Source of the DNA: Pirellulales bacterium
GTDB lineage: Bacteria; Planctomycetota; Planctomycetia; Pirellulales; Lacipirellulaceae
Direction: 5' to 3'
DNA: 64,000 bases
Assembly (NCBI GenBank): GCA_022841705.1
Contig: JALHQZ010000001.1
Coordinates: 1,054,001 to 1,118,000, forward strand
Shown here in pieces: positions 1-8,537 of the stretch. Positions within the stretch are counted from its first letter, which is position 1, and every line of letters begins with the position of its first letter. Under the pieces are notes generated by a model that was not told the DNA's origin, did not search any database, and was given only the letters and a program-made list of their open reading frames with translations. Position numbers and translations under genes: made by a program.

Positions 1-156
1 CGGCTCTGACCCGCCGCCACCAACGACCGTGTTGATGTTGCGCAGCAACTCAAGATCTGCCGCCAACAGCCGTCGCTGTTCGAGATGTTCCAGCGCGAGC
101 CGACGACCACGCTGGTGGCCACAAGAACCGTCGAAAGAATGTTTGCTTCGAGCCAT
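1..156 (-). CDS. N-terminus of a large LEPR-XLL-type surface protein (partial, runs off the left edge)
   Basis: The minus strand from an ATG at 156 stays open for 52 codons to the window edge. The translation has a basic start and then reads LALEHLEQRRLLAADLELL at about residues 20-38. That matches the LExR-x-LL signature found near the N-terminus of very large planctomycete cell-surface proteins (the LEPR-XLL family), which often carry cadherin, FG-GAP or dockerin repeats further on. The rest lies outside the window, so neither size nor function can be given. It is divergent from the gene starting at 526. No strong Shine-Dalgarno is visible. The call rests on one short motif in an otherwise unremarkable open frame. 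Confidence 0.6.
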   Translation of the reverse strand, partial: MARSKHSFDGSCGHQRGRRLALEHLEQRRLLAADLELLRNINTVVGGGGSEP

Positions 157-525
157 CTTCACACCAACCTGTTGGGAAGATTCGCTCTGAAAGATCGCTA
201 CGCTGGCCTCGTAAGAGTGCTTTCGGAGGAATGCGGGGGGACGAAAACTGGCCGATGCCGCGGGGCTTGCCCTCCCGTCGCATTGGCCGCCAAGGCCCGC
301 ACTATTCTCGCCCACCGAATCAAACGAATAACCGATAAGACCGAATTGGGAGGGCGAGGTTGTGCGTGGGCACTGATCGGATCGTACCGCGGGCGATTCC
401 AGAAAGCAAGCAAAATCCGGCGATTCTGCGGCAACATTCGCGGAATTCGCCTTGATGCAAAATCGTCAATTCAAGTACGATTCTGCGGAAGATTTCGCCT
501 CCCGGTCCGTTGCGGAGATAGTTCG
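157..525. other. Divergent intergenic region
   Basis: This 369-nt stretch separates two divergent genes and must hold both promoters. Open frames crossing it have no recognisable protein signature. I see no tRNA, convincing hairpin or GTAG-headed repeat in it. A GGAG sequence lies just before the ATG at 526. Confidence 0.5.
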
Positions 526-1089
526 ATGGCGCTCGACAAGACCACCCTCTACGCCGCCGCAATCACCGGCGGCTTCGCCCTCGCCGGCACGGCGATCAGT
601 GGGTACTTCAGCTACAAGAGCTCGCAGCCTCCCGAACCGGCGCCGGTTGCGCCTCCGTTGATGAGCGCAACAATTCCCGCTCCACTCACCGCTCCGTCGG
701 CGCCGCCCAACTATCGGCTTAACTTCGCGGCGTTTCAGCGGGTGATGAAAGACGGCACGGCGCCTGAGAACGTGAAATCGCAAGCAGTCGCGCAGTGCGA
801 ATCGGCTCAAGTGATTTGGAACGGGTACGTTGAAGCCGTCACTCCGCACTCCAGCAAGCACGCCGCCGGCGACGCAGCGGCGACGGTCACGCTGTGCGAA
901 GAGCGCGAACTGCTCGATCAGTCGATGTTCAAGCAACCCGCGTACTGCCGATTCGGCGTAGCGGAGCTTGCGGCGCTCGAAGCGCTGGCGCCGGGGACGC
1001 CGGTCACGGTGACCGGCACGTTCGAGCAACACTCGGCGGTGGGGACCATTCTCACGGGATGCCGGGTGCTGGAGACGGTGCGAAGATAA
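526..1089 (+). CDS. Membrane-anchored OB-fold-like (tRNA_anti-like) protein
   Basis: A 187-residue protein. A hydrophobic segment at about residues 8-26 suggests an N-terminal anchor or uncleaved signal. A proline- and alanine-rich linker follows (about 30-62). The C-terminal 120 residues alternate short beta-like stretches, ending with PGTPVTVTGTFEQ and LTGCRVLE, which resembles the OB-fold of tRNA_anti-like secreted proteins. Two cysteines in this domain could pair outside the cytoplasm. The ATG at 526 is preferred over upstream starts because it has GGAG in front and begins directly with the membrane segment. The stop lies 2 nt before an inverted repeat. Binding partner unknown; the fold call is an inference. 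Confidence 0.6.
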   Translation: MALDKTTLYAAAITGGFALAGTAISGYFSYKSSQPPEPAPVAPPLMSATIPAPLTAPSAPPNYRLNFAAFQRVMKDGTAPENVKSQAVAQCESAQVIWNGYVEAVTPHSSKHAAGDAAATVTLCEERELLDQSMFKQPAYCRFGVAELAALEALAPGTPVTVTGTFEQHSAVGTILTGCRVLETVRR

Positions 1090-1090
1090 C

Positions 1091-1207
1091 CGTAGGGTGC
1101 GATGTAGGCGTCAGCCGGAATCGCACCAATGCTCAATTCTCGGGACCGGCCGCGAACAAAACTTGCGGCCGCGGTGCGATTTCGCTGGCGCTGCATCGCA
1201 CCCTACG
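1091..1207. repeat. Inverted repeat, REP/BIME-like, with GTAG outer ends
   Basis: Arms 1091-1127 and 1173-1207. The outer 14 bases (CGTAGGGTGCGATG and its reverse complement) match perfectly; the inner part is imperfect. Each arm folds by itself, GTAG followed by GGTGCGAT...ATCGCACC. That is the layout of a REP unit, and two head-to-head units form a BIME-like element. It lies between two convergent genes and could serve as a bidirectional transcription end. Confidence 0.75.
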
Positions 1208-1216
1208 TTTGGCAGC

Positions 1217-3217
1217 CTAGAAAGTCTGCCCCACGGGTTCAAAATCGGCGTCCCACAACTCATTCTCCGCTTGCATCGCGTCGCGTTGGCGGGTCACCAT
1301 TTTGTAGTAGTCGCCGCGGCGGGCCATCAGGTCGGCGTGGGCGCCGTGCTCGACGATGCGGCCTTGGTCCATCACCACGATGATGTCGGCGCCGGTGACC
1401 GTGCTCAGGCGGTGGGCGATGACCACTGTGGTGCGGGTGTGCATCAGCTCGCCGAGCGCTTGCTGGATGAGCTGTTCGCTTTCGCTATCGAGGTTGCTAG
1501 TCGCTTCGTCGAGCACCAGGATGCTCGGGTTGGCCAGAATCGCGCGGGCGATGGAGAGCCGTTGAGCCTGGCCGCCGGAGAGTTTGACGCCGCGCTCGCC
1601 GATGTAAGACTGGTAACCGTACGGCAAATCCTTGATGAACTCGTGGGCATTCGCCTGCTTCGCCGCGGCCAGCACTTCGGCCTCCGTGGCGTGGGGCCGG
1701 CCGTAGGCGATGTTATCGCGGATGCTGCCGTCGAACAGAAACACATCCTGCTGCACCACGCCCAACAGTTGCCGGTAGGAATCGAGCTGGAAATCGCGCA
1801 GGTCGACACCATTTAAGAGGATTCGCCCGCTGGTGGGGTCTTGGAAGCGCGCGAGCAAATCCGTGATCGTCGTCTTCCCCGCGCCGCTGCGGCCGACCAG
1901 CGCCACCACGCTGCCACCGGGAATCTGCAAATTGAAGTCGCGGATCACCGGCTGGCCCGCTTCGTATTCGAACGAGACATCCTCAAAGGTGAGTTCCACC
2001 ACTTCGCGCGGGGCGATGATGGCGTTTGGCCGATCGGGTTTGTCGAGCGGCGTTTCCAGCACTTCAAACACGCGTTCCATCCCGGCCAGCGAGCGCTGCA
2101 GTTCGGAGAACGAATTGACGATCTGCCACACGGGGTTCAGCAGCATGAAGGTGTACATTTGAAACGCCATGATGTCGCCGATCGTCGCCGTGCCGGCAAT
2201 TTTTAGAAAGCCGCCGTACCAAATGATGATCACGTTTACTGCCGCCAGCAAAAACGCCCAACTGCTCCAGAGCAGCATTTCGCGCCGCTGGGCGAAATAT
2301 TCCTTGCGGGCGATAGTGTGCCGGCCGCCGAGGAACTCGGCCAGCTCGCGCGTTTCGCGCTGGAACGAGCGGACCACGCGGATACCGCCAAACGTTTCGC
2401 TCACGCGGGCATCGACCTCGGCATTCTCCTTGCGCATCGACCGGTAGATGGGGCGAATCCGCTTCGCCACCCACAGGCTGATCAGCAGCGCTGGCGGAAT
2501 GATGGTCATCGCGGTGAGCGCCAGGCGCCAGTTGAGCGTGAGAAGGATGCCGATGGCGATGAGCAGCCGCACCATGGACACGCCGGGCGAGATGATCGCG
2601 AGCTGTAGCAGCCCGGTGGTGCGATCAATATCGCCGCTGATCCGCGACAGGATGCCGCCCGTCTTCATGTCCGTCAGCGATTTGAGCGGCAACCGCAGCA
2701 GCCGATGGAACAGCGCCCGGCGCAGTGACAGGACCACCCGCATGTTGAGCAGCCGCTGCTGGCAGTTCTTGAAAATGTCCAGCAGGCGGTCAAGCGTTAC
2801 GACACCCAGCAGCACGAGGCCCGCGATGTTCAGTTTGAGCATCCGCTCGCTAGCGGACAGCTCCGGCGGTAGGAGAATATCGTCGATCACGTACCGCATG
2901 AAGAGCGGCTGCGCCACTTCCAGCGCCGCGACCGCCAGCGCCAGCACCATCATCACGCCGATCGCCTTGCGGTGCGGCAGCAGCCAGTTCACGTACTGCC
3001 GCATGTAGCGCCGGCGGTCCTCCTTGGTCGCCCGCTTCGCTTCGTCGGCGTGCGACGGATCGTGCGAGTATTCCTCTTCCTTGCCCGCGAGGTACGCGGA
3101 GCGGAACTTCTGAAACCGGCGGCGGGACGAACGCGGAGGCTTCTGCGGAGCGGTGGAAGGCGGGACAGGGGAGGGCAGTGCAGCGGCGGGGAGGGGGGTG
3201 GGCAATCCTTTGGTCAT
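1217..3217 (-). CDS. ABC exporter, fused transmembrane and ATPase half-transporter (MsbA/LmrA type)
   Basis: A 666-residue half-transporter that would work as a homodimer in the inner membrane to export a lipid, peptide or drug; the substrate cannot be told. After a basic, proline-rich head, membrane segments span about residues 75-380. The ATPase shows Walker A GRSGAGKTT (442-450), Q-loop region VVQQDVFLFDGSIRDN, signature LSGGQ (546-550), Walker B ILVLDE (566-571) and the H-loop IAHRLS. ATG at 3217 was chosen because the frame continuing upstream runs antisense into ispG and has no family similarity. The last residues, VGQTF, and the stop are encoded by an 18-base sequence that recurs exactly in the repeat at 28902. 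Confidence 0.93.
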   Translation of the reverse strand: MTKGLPTPLPAAALPSPVPPSTAPQKPPRSSRRRFQKFRSAYLAGKEEEYSHDPSHADEAKRATKEDRRRYMRQYVNWLLPHRKAIGVMMVLALAVAALEVAQPLFMRYVIDDILLPPELSASERMLKLNIAGLVLLGVVTLDRLLDIFKNCQQRLLNMRVVLSLRRALFHRLLRLPLKSLTDMKTGGILSRISGDIDRTTGLLQLAIISPGVSMVRLLIAIGILLTLNWRLALTAMTIIPPALLISLWVAKRIRPIYRSMRKENAEVDARVSETFGGIRVVRSFQRETRELAEFLGGRHTIARKEYFAQRREMLLWSSWAFLLAAVNVIIIWYGGFLKIAGTATIGDIMAFQMYTFMLLNPVWQIVNSFSELQRSLAGMERVFEVLETPLDKPDRPNAIIAPREVVELTFEDVSFEYEAGQPVIRDFNLQIPGGSVVALVGRSGAGKTTITDLLARFQDPTSGRILLNGVDLRDFQLDSYRQLLGVVQQDVFLFDGSIRDNIAYGRPHATEAEVLAAAKQANAHEFIKDLPYGYQSYIGERGVKLSGGQAQRLSIARAILANPSILVLDEATSNLDSESEQLIQQALGELMHTRTTVVIAHRLSTVTGADIIVVMDQGRIVEHGAHADLMARRGDYYKMVTRQRDAMQAENELWDADFEPVGQTF

Positions 3218-3586
3218 GGGCGGGAGGTAGAAAGGACGGGCGGCGCTTCTTCGAGGAAACGGCAAGTCTCCATTCTTGCGAAAGCTTGGTGATAGTCTAT
3301 TGCTCGCTGTGCGTAAAGGATTTCGCGCGGAGAATTGAGGTAGCACGGGACCGAAGTCCCGTGCGAAAAGGGCCAATTCCGCACGGGACTTCGGTCCCGT
3401 GCTACGACAGAGCGCTTGATTGCAACCGCCCTCTACGCGACACTTGGTTTTTCGTATTTCCTCCGTATTTGGGCTTTTGACCGAAGAACGCAGCGATCGT
3501 CGCACGGTTGTTAAGGCTTCTGTCGCGGACCGGTTAAAATCGTAGTGCAAAACCAAGATTTTCGCGAATCTCGCCACATCGTTTCT
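3218..3586. other. Divergent intergenic region between ABC exporter and ispG
   Basis: A 369-nt gap. Its main feature is the perfect inverted repeat at 3340-3405. The remaining sequence must carry the promoters for the exporter (leftward) and ispG (rightward), but I cannot assign -35/-10 boxes with confidence. No small gene is evident. Confidence 0.5.
3340..3405. repeat. Perfect 25-bp inverted repeat, REP/BIME-like
   Basis: Arms 3340-3364 and 3381-3405 are exact reverse complements with a 16-nt spacer. Each arm is GTAG followed by its own hairpin, CACGGGAC-CGAA-GTCCCGTG, with an 8-bp stem and a CGAA tetraloop. The GTAG head plus hairpin is the defining form of REP units. It lies between divergently transcribed genes. 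Confidence 0.85.
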
Positions 3587-4750
3587 ATGCCGTCGCTCCC
3601 TCGCAACCCGACTCGCTCTGTTCGCATTGGCGCCGTCACCATCGGCGGCGGAAATCCGATCGCCGTGCAGAGCATGACCGCCACCGCGACTCAGGATGTG
3701 GTCGCCACGGTCGCCCAAGCTAATGCCCTGAACGACGCAGGCGCCGATGTGGTGCGCATCGCGGTGGACAGCGTGAAGGATGCCGAAGCACTCGCCGAGA
3801 TTCGCAAGCAAACGCCGGCGAACCTTTCGGTCGATCTGCAAGAGAATTATCGCCTTGCGGAGCGCGTGGCGCCGTACGTCGATAAGCTCCGCTACAACCC
3901 CGGGCACTTGTACCACCACGAACGCGACAAGCCGTGGCAAGAGAAGGTCCGCTACCTGGTGGACATCGCCAAGCAGCACGACTGCGCGATGCGGGTCGGC
4001 GTCAACTGCGGTAGTGTCGATCCGGCGAAGAAAGAAAAGTACGCCTCCGAGGATAAGCTCTCGCCGATGCTTGAAAGCGCGCTCGATCACTGCGCACTGC
4101 TTGATGAGTTCGGCTTTACGCGCTACTGTGTGTCGCTAAAGGATTCCAACCCGCAGGAAGTGATTAACGTGAACCGCCGCTTCGCCGAGGCGCGGCCTGA
4201 CGTGCCGCTGCATCTGGGCGTGACCGAAGCGGGCCTGCCTCCCGAAGGAATCATCAAAACGCGGATCGCCTTCGAGCAGCTCATCTCCCGCGGAATTGGG
4301 GATACGATCCGCGTCTCGCTGACCGTACCGAATGATCGCAAGCCCGAAGAAATCGTTGCCGGCCGGGCCATTCTGGCCGACATTGCCGCTGGCCGCGTGC
4401 GGAGCGTGGTCGATTACGGGCTCTCAACGCTCAACATCATCAGTTGCCCCAGTTGCAGCCGGGTGGAGAACGAGGCGTTCGTCGAGCTCGCCCAGCAAGT
4501 GAAGGAAATGACCCGCTACGCCGCCGACCACGCCATCACCATCGCCGTGATGGGTTGCCGCGTGAACGGTCCCGGCGAAACCGACGACGCCGACCTCGGC
4601 CTGTGGTGCGGCCCGAAGTATGTGAACCTCAAGAAGCGGAGCACGGAGCTCGGCCAATTCACGTACGATGATATTCTCCCCCGCCTCAAGTCCGAACTCG
4701 ACGCCCTCATCACGACTCGCCAACCGCTTGCGAACCCCCTTCGCCAGTAA
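3587..4750 (+). CDS. ispG: 4-hydroxy-3-methylbut-2-enyl diphosphate synthase (GcpE)
   Basis: A 387-residue protein for the penultimate step of the non-mevalonate isoprenoid pathway, converting 2-C-methylerythritol 2,4-cyclodiphosphate to HMBPP with reducing power from ferredoxin or flavodoxin. The N-terminal TIM-barrel half carries the family sequence [12 protein letters not shown]. The C-terminal half holds the [4Fe-4S] ligands C287, C290 (SCPSCSR) and C324 with E331 (GCRVNGPGE), as in the compact bacterial form. The ATG at 3587 begins the conserved part; a GTG 14 codons upstream is possible. It appears monocistronic, with about 95 nt before the next gene. Confidence 0.97.
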   Translation: MPSLPRNPTRSVRIGAVTIGGGNPIAVQSMTATATQDVVATVAQANALNDAGADVVRIAVDSVKDAEALAEIRKQTPANLSVDLQENYRLAERVAPYVDKLRYNPGHLYHHERDKPWQEKVRYLVDIAKQHDCAMRVGVNCGSVDPAKKEKYASEDKLSPMLESALDHCALLDEFGFTRYCVSLKDSNPQEVINVNRRFAEARPDVPLHLGVTEAGLPPEGIIKTRIAFEQLISRGIGDTIRVSLTVPNDRKPEEIVAGRAILADIAAGRVRSVVDYGLSTLNIISCPSCSRVENEAFVELAQQVKEMTRYAADHAITIAVMGCRVNGPGETDDADLGLWCGPKYVNLKKRSTELGQFTYDDILPRLKSELDALITTRQPLANPLRQ

Positions 4751-4845
4751 AACAGCGCTCAGTCTCGTGCGCGACCGCGCGAATCTTGAACGGCCGGGTT
4801 GAGTACACTCACGGAAGTAAATTTCCTTCACAAGTGAGTCCCCCC

Positions 4846-5829
4846 ATGCGTCTCGCCCCACTCGTCTTCCTCATCGCGGCCGCCACATCGCACGCCGCCG
4901 AAGTCGGCCAGCACATCCCGCGCACCGGCGATGAAATCGTCGTCTGCGGCCAGTTCTTCCACACCACTGCCCCTGTGGTCCTGTGGCTCGACCCCGGCGG
5001 GTACGACGCTTACCGCGTCGAACGCCGCTTCAGCCCCTACAAGAAATCGGACTGGGAATCGACTAAAGCCGAAGTGCCAGAGATGACCACCCCCAACCGC
5101 TACGGCGTGCGGGAGGCAGTGCTCACCGAAGCAGAGATTGAAAAGGTCCGCGGCGGCGGCTGGGACTTGCCGCTGCTTCAGCGCGTGGTCGACCAATTCG
5201 TGATGCACTACGACGTGTGTGGCGCCAGCCAAACATGCTTCAAAGTGCTGCATGACTACCGCGATCTGAGCGTTCACTTCATGCTTGATGTCGACGGCAC
5301 GCTCTTCCAAACGCTCGACCTGAAAGAGCGCGCGTGGCACGCCACCACCTCGAACCCGCGGTCGATCGGCATCGAAATCGCCCACATGGGCGCGTACCCA
5401 CCCGGCAATCGCACCACGCTCGACAAGTGGTACGCCACCGACGACCGCGGCGTGTTCTTGCGCCCGCCGACCGACTTCACCAAACTCGGCGTGCGGACTA
5501 AGGATTTTATCGGCCGTCCCGCACGACCAGAGCTCATCACCGGCGTCATCCAAGGTACGGAGCTCTCGCAGTACGACTTCACTCCGCAGCAATACGAAAC
5601 GCTCGCCAAACTCACCGCGACGCTCTGCAAAATCTTCCCCAACATTCCGTGCGAGTATCCGCGCGACGCCAGCGGCAAGCTGATCCGCGAGAAACTTAGC
5701 GATTCCCGCCTCGCCAACTACCACGGTGTGCTGGGGCATTACCACATTCAAACCAACAAAACCGACCCCGGCCCCGCGTTCGATTGGGAGAAGGTGATCG
5801 ACGGGGCGCAGAAACTTTTGGCCGAATGA
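4846..5829 (+). CDS. Secreted N-acetylmuramoyl-L-alanine amidase, Amidase_2/AmpD type
   Basis: A 327-residue protein with a cleavable signal (residues 1-17, MRLAPLVFLIAAATSHA). It should cut the bond between muramic acid and L-alanine in peptidoglycan or its fragments. The Amidase_2 fold runs from about residue 115 with likely zinc ligands H121 (FVMHYD), H298 (LGHYH) and D307 (TDPGP), plus K305 in the AmpD-like KxDPG motif. About 100 residues precede the catalytic domain, more than in E. coli AmpD. An ATG 20 codons upstream would bury the signal peptide, so 4846 is preferred. Whether it acts in wall turnover or on external wall fragments is not shown. Confidence 0.88.
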   Translation: MRLAPLVFLIAAATSHAAEVGQHIPRTGDEIVVCGQFFHTTAPVVLWLDPGGYDAYRVERRFSPYKKSDWESTKAEVPEMTTPNRYGVREAVLTEAEIEKVRGGGWDLPLLQRVVDQFVMHYDVCGASQTCFKVLHDYRDLSVHFMLDVDGTLFQTLDLKERAWHATTSNPRSIGIEIAHMGAYPPGNRTTLDKWYATDDRGVFLRPPTDFTKLGVRTKDFIGRPARPELITGVIQGTELSQYDFTPQQYETLAKLTATLCKIFPNIPCEYPRDASGKLIREKLSDSRLANYHGVLGHYHIQTNKTDPGPAFDWEKVIDGAQKLLAE

Positions 5830-5836
5830 CCAACCG

Positions 5837-6844
5837 CTAACGCAAAACCTCCTCGCCCGCGCGCGTCGCCATAGCTCGCCACACCGCTAGCTCGGTATCG
5901 TTCTGCACGCTCTGCACCGAGCCATCCACGAATGCCACTAGCACTTGGCCCGGGTGCCAACTACGTGCCGTAATGCACGCATAAGTCGGCTGCCCGGCGC
6001 CACCGTTGCGGCCTTCTTGCCACGAGTTGAAATCGGCGTCGAGCGTTTGGCCATTTCGCTCGTAGGGAACTACTGTGTTCGGCGGCATCGTGGCGGTGAA
6101 CCCGGTGTGATGCACGCGACCATCGGGCCACTCGGTGTGGCCGGTGTCCCTGTAGTCGGAACTCGCTGCGGCCACGGCAGCCGAAGCTTCCACCACGGTG
6201 GCTGGAATCGTCGTCGAGGGGGGCGGACTATTGCGAGTGTACGGATTCCAGGCCTTCACCTCGGCGACGAGCGCGGTGTGACTTGTCCCGTCAGTCACGC
6301 GGGCCAACTTTAGGTTGCTGTTCGGAAAGAAAACGCCATCGCCGCCTTTGTTGGTCGCCGGATCGTAAATGAACCAGGTCCCCATGTTGAACCCATAGTT
6401 AAGCGGGAATAGTAGTGGCCGGCCGGAACCCGGGTCGCGCACCTCAGTCGCCTTGTCATCGCTCGGGCATTGAAAGACCGCGATCTTCACGTTGTTGATC
6501 GCCTGCTGGCCATCCCAGGCGAGTTCAAGATTCACAAGCGAGCGGAGCGATTCTTCTTCGAGATACGGCAGCAGTCGACCGTGAACGCCCCACGAACCAT
6601 TATTGCCAGTCACAGTGACCGTGCGATCGACATTCACACTCGGCGGTAGATGCTTGCGCGCACTCTCAAAATTATGCGTCGCCAGCGCGAGCTGCTTGAG
6701 GTGGTTTTGACACTGATTCCGCCGCGCCGCTTCCCGCGCCGCCTGCACCGCCGGCAGCAGCAGCGCCACCAGGATGCCGATGATCGCAATCACCACCAAC
6801 AGTTCCACGAGGGTGAATCCGTTTGTTCGCGTTCGGGTTGTCAT
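5837..6844 (-). CDS. DUF1559 prepilin-like protein with type IV N-methylation signal
   Basis: A 335-residue member of a family greatly expanded in planctomycetes. The N-terminus is a class III (prepilin) signal: a short basic leader, then [20 protein letters not shown], with cleavage expected after the glycine by a prepilin peptidase. The [18 protein letters not shown] segment is typical of DUF1559. Near the C-terminus [12 protein letters not shown] gives the H-x9-DG motif that marks the family. The product would sit in a pseudopilus-like assembly or at the cell surface; its role is unknown. A start at 6862, six codons upstream, is possible. It is convergent with the amidase gene, 7 nt apart. 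Confidence 0.93.
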   Translation of the reverse strand: MTTRTRTNGFTLVELLVVIAIIGILVALLLPAVQAAREAARRNQCQNHLKQLALATHNFESARKHLPPSVNVDRTVTVTGNNGSWGVHGRLLPYLEEESLRSLVNLELAWDGQQAINNVKIAVFQCPSDDKATEVRDPGSGRPLLFPLNYGFNMGTWFIYDPATNKGGDGVFFPNSNLKLARVTDGTSHTALVAEVKAWNPYTRNSPPPSTTIPATVVEASAAVAAASSDYRDTGHTEWPDGRVHHTGFTATMPPNTVVPYERNGQTLDADFNSWQEGRNGGAGQPTYACITARSWHPGQVLVAFVDGSVQSVQNDTELAVWRAMATRAGEEVLR

Positions 6845-6875
6845 CTCGTCTCTTCCACTCACTCGATCGGGTAAC

Positions 6876-6959
6876 GGGTGGCTGGGGTCACGACGCCAGC
6901 TTTAGCAGCACAAACTCCGCCCCTGCTGGGGGCGGCTGACGCGCCGAATCCAGCCACCC
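6876..6959. repeat. Imperfect inverted repeat upstream of the DUF1559 gene
   Basis: GGGTGGCTGG (6876-6885) is matched by CCAGCCACCC (6950-6959). Between them CCGCCCCTGCTGGGGGCGG forms a further small stem. It occupies most of the gap between the divergent DUF1559 and histidine-kinase genes. Confidence 0.55.
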
Positions 6960-7027
6960 ACGGAACTAGCAATCATGCCGCTCCCCGATGATACTGGCCC
7001 AAGTCATCCGACCGGCGTGATTTCGTA

Positions 7028-8437
7028 ATGTCCCAGCAGCCAGCACCAAAAGTCTCTGTCGAAGCAAGCGCATACGATGTCGCGCCAAGTGACACCCCTC
7101 GTCGCCGTTGGCCGCTACGCTGGCAGATTCTGTTGCCGTATCTGCTCGTCACAGGCCTTGCAATTGTGGGACTCACGCTGCTCAGCGCGCGAATCGTCGG
7201 CCGGCTCGCCGAGGAGCAACTCGACCAGCGAATGCGCGGCATGGCGAGCGTTGTCTCGGCGGCGAACTTCCCGCTCACCGATGCTGTGCTGGTGCAAATT
7301 CGCGGGCTCTCCGGCGCGGAGCTCGCGGTGCTCTCCGCGAACGGTGATTTGCTGGCGACAACCACGCGGGAGCTTAAATCTGCACCCGCCACGGGATCCG
7401 TTTCACTTGCAGGAGACCGCTATCGCCAGGAGCGAATTGCCCTCGCGCGAACGCCTGATTCACCGGCAGCCACGCTCATCGTTCTCTCGCCCGAAGCCCG
7501 GTATCGTCAAGCGGTGCGGCAAGCGATCGTGGCGCCGCTCGCCGTCGGTGTCCTCACGCTGCTTCTCAGTTCACTTGGTGGCGCATGGCTCGCGCGGCGA
7601 ATCGAGCGGGAGGTGCAATCCCTGCGTGGCAACATGCTGGCCCTCGCCGCGGGGGAGTTTACCCAGTTCCGCTTGCCGGAAACGAACGACGAACTCCGCG
7701 ACTTGGCCGTCGGCCTCAACGACACGTCGCGGCGCCTCGCCGAGTATCGCGAGGTGCTCCGCCGCACCGAGCGCGGCGCCACGCTGGCCCAAGTGGCGGC
7801 CGGCTTGGCCCACGAACTACGGAACGCTGTGACCGGCTGTCGGCTAGCGCTCGATCTGCACCGCGAACGCTGCCAACACACCAGCGATGAGAGCTTGCCG
7901 GTTGTACAGCAACAACTCGAATGGATCGACGACTACGTGCGCCGGTTCCTGCAACTCTCCACGCCCACCACTGCGGGGCCAAAGCACGAAATTGATTTGG
8001 TGGAAATCACTCAAGCCGCGCGGGCGATGGTGGCGCCACTCGCGCGGCATCATCAGATTGAATTTCATCTGGAATCCCCCCACCAGTCGGTGGTGTTGAA
8101 CGCACACCGCGAAAGCATGACCCAAGCGCTGGTCAACCTGCTCATCAACGCCATCCAAGCCGTCGCCGCAAATTCACCCGACACGCTGCGGCAAATCACG
8201 CTCGCCCTGTCCAATTCACCTTCCGAGATTGTGATCGAAGTGATCGACACCGGCCCCGGAATCCCCGCGCACCTCGTCAATTCCCTTGCCGAGCCGTTTG
8301 TCACCACCAAGCCCGATGGCGTAGGATTAGGACTGTCGCTGGTTCGCAGCGTCGCCGCCGAGCACGGCGGTACGCTGGCGTGGCGACGTGATGAAGACCG
8401 CACGACGTTCACGCTCACGTTTCCCGCGCTTCCGTAG
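7028..8437 (+). CDS. Membrane sensor histidine kinase (HAMP, HisKA, HATPase)
   Basis: A 469-residue two-component sensor. Membrane segments at about residues 33-53 and 166-187 enclose a periplasmic sensing region of roughly 110 residues. A HAMP-like linker follows (190-240). The H-box AAGLAHELRNAVTG places the phosphorylated histidine at H262. The ATPase shows an N-box (NLLINAIQAV), G1 (DTGPGIP), F-box (EPFVTTKP) and G2 (GVGLGLS). The gene directly downstream encodes an NtrC-like regulator, the likely partner, about 100 nt away across an inverted repeat. The stimulus is unknown. Confidence 0.92.
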   Translation: MSQQPAPKVSVEASAYDVAPSDTPRRRWPLRWQILLPYLLVTGLAIVGLTLLSARIVGRLAEEQLDQRMRGMASVVSAANFPLTDAVLVQIRGLSGAELAVLSANGDLLATTTRELKSAPATGSVSLAGDRYRQERIALARTPDSPAATLIVLSPEARYRQAVRQAIVAPLAVGVLTLLLSSLGGAWLARRIEREVQSLRGNMLALAAGEFTQFRLPETNDELRDLAVGLNDTSRRLAEYREVLRRTERGATLAQVAAGLAHELRNAVTGCRLALDLHRERCQHTSDESLPVVQQQLEWIDDYVRRFLQLSTPTTAGPKHEIDLVEITQAARAMVAPLARHHQIEFHLESPHQSVVLNAHRESMTQALVNLLINAIQAVAANSPDTLRQITLALSNSPSEIVIEVIDTGPGIPAHLVNSLAEPFVTTKPDGVGLGLSLVRSVAAEHGGTLAWRRDEDRTTFTLTFPALP

Positions 8438-8532
8438 CTCCTCCCCCTCGTGGGGAGGGGTTGGGGAAGGGGGCGACGTTGGTACCCGCTTCAGTTCCCT
8501 CCCCTGGCCCCTCCCCACAAGGGGGAGGGGAG
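8438..8532. repeat. Inverted repeat carrying the downstream ribosome binding site
   Basis: CTCCTCCCCCTCGTGGGGAGGGG (8438-8460) pairs with 8508-8532, ending AAGGGGGAGGGGAG. It starts right behind the stop at 8437. Its right arm supplies the purine-rich Shine-Dalgarno 5-8 nt before the ATG at 8538, so folding could hide that site. Confidence 0.65.
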
Positions 8533-8537
8533 ATGAT

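Noticed and set aside
466..1032. 188-codon minus-strand open frame
   Set aside because: Arginine-rich, antisense to the anchored OB-fold-like gene and without any motif.
3218..4090. Upstream extension of the ABC exporter frame to 957 codons
   Set aside because: The extension is antisense to ispG, basic and low-complexity, with no transporter similarity; the ATG at 3217 gives a normal half-transporter.
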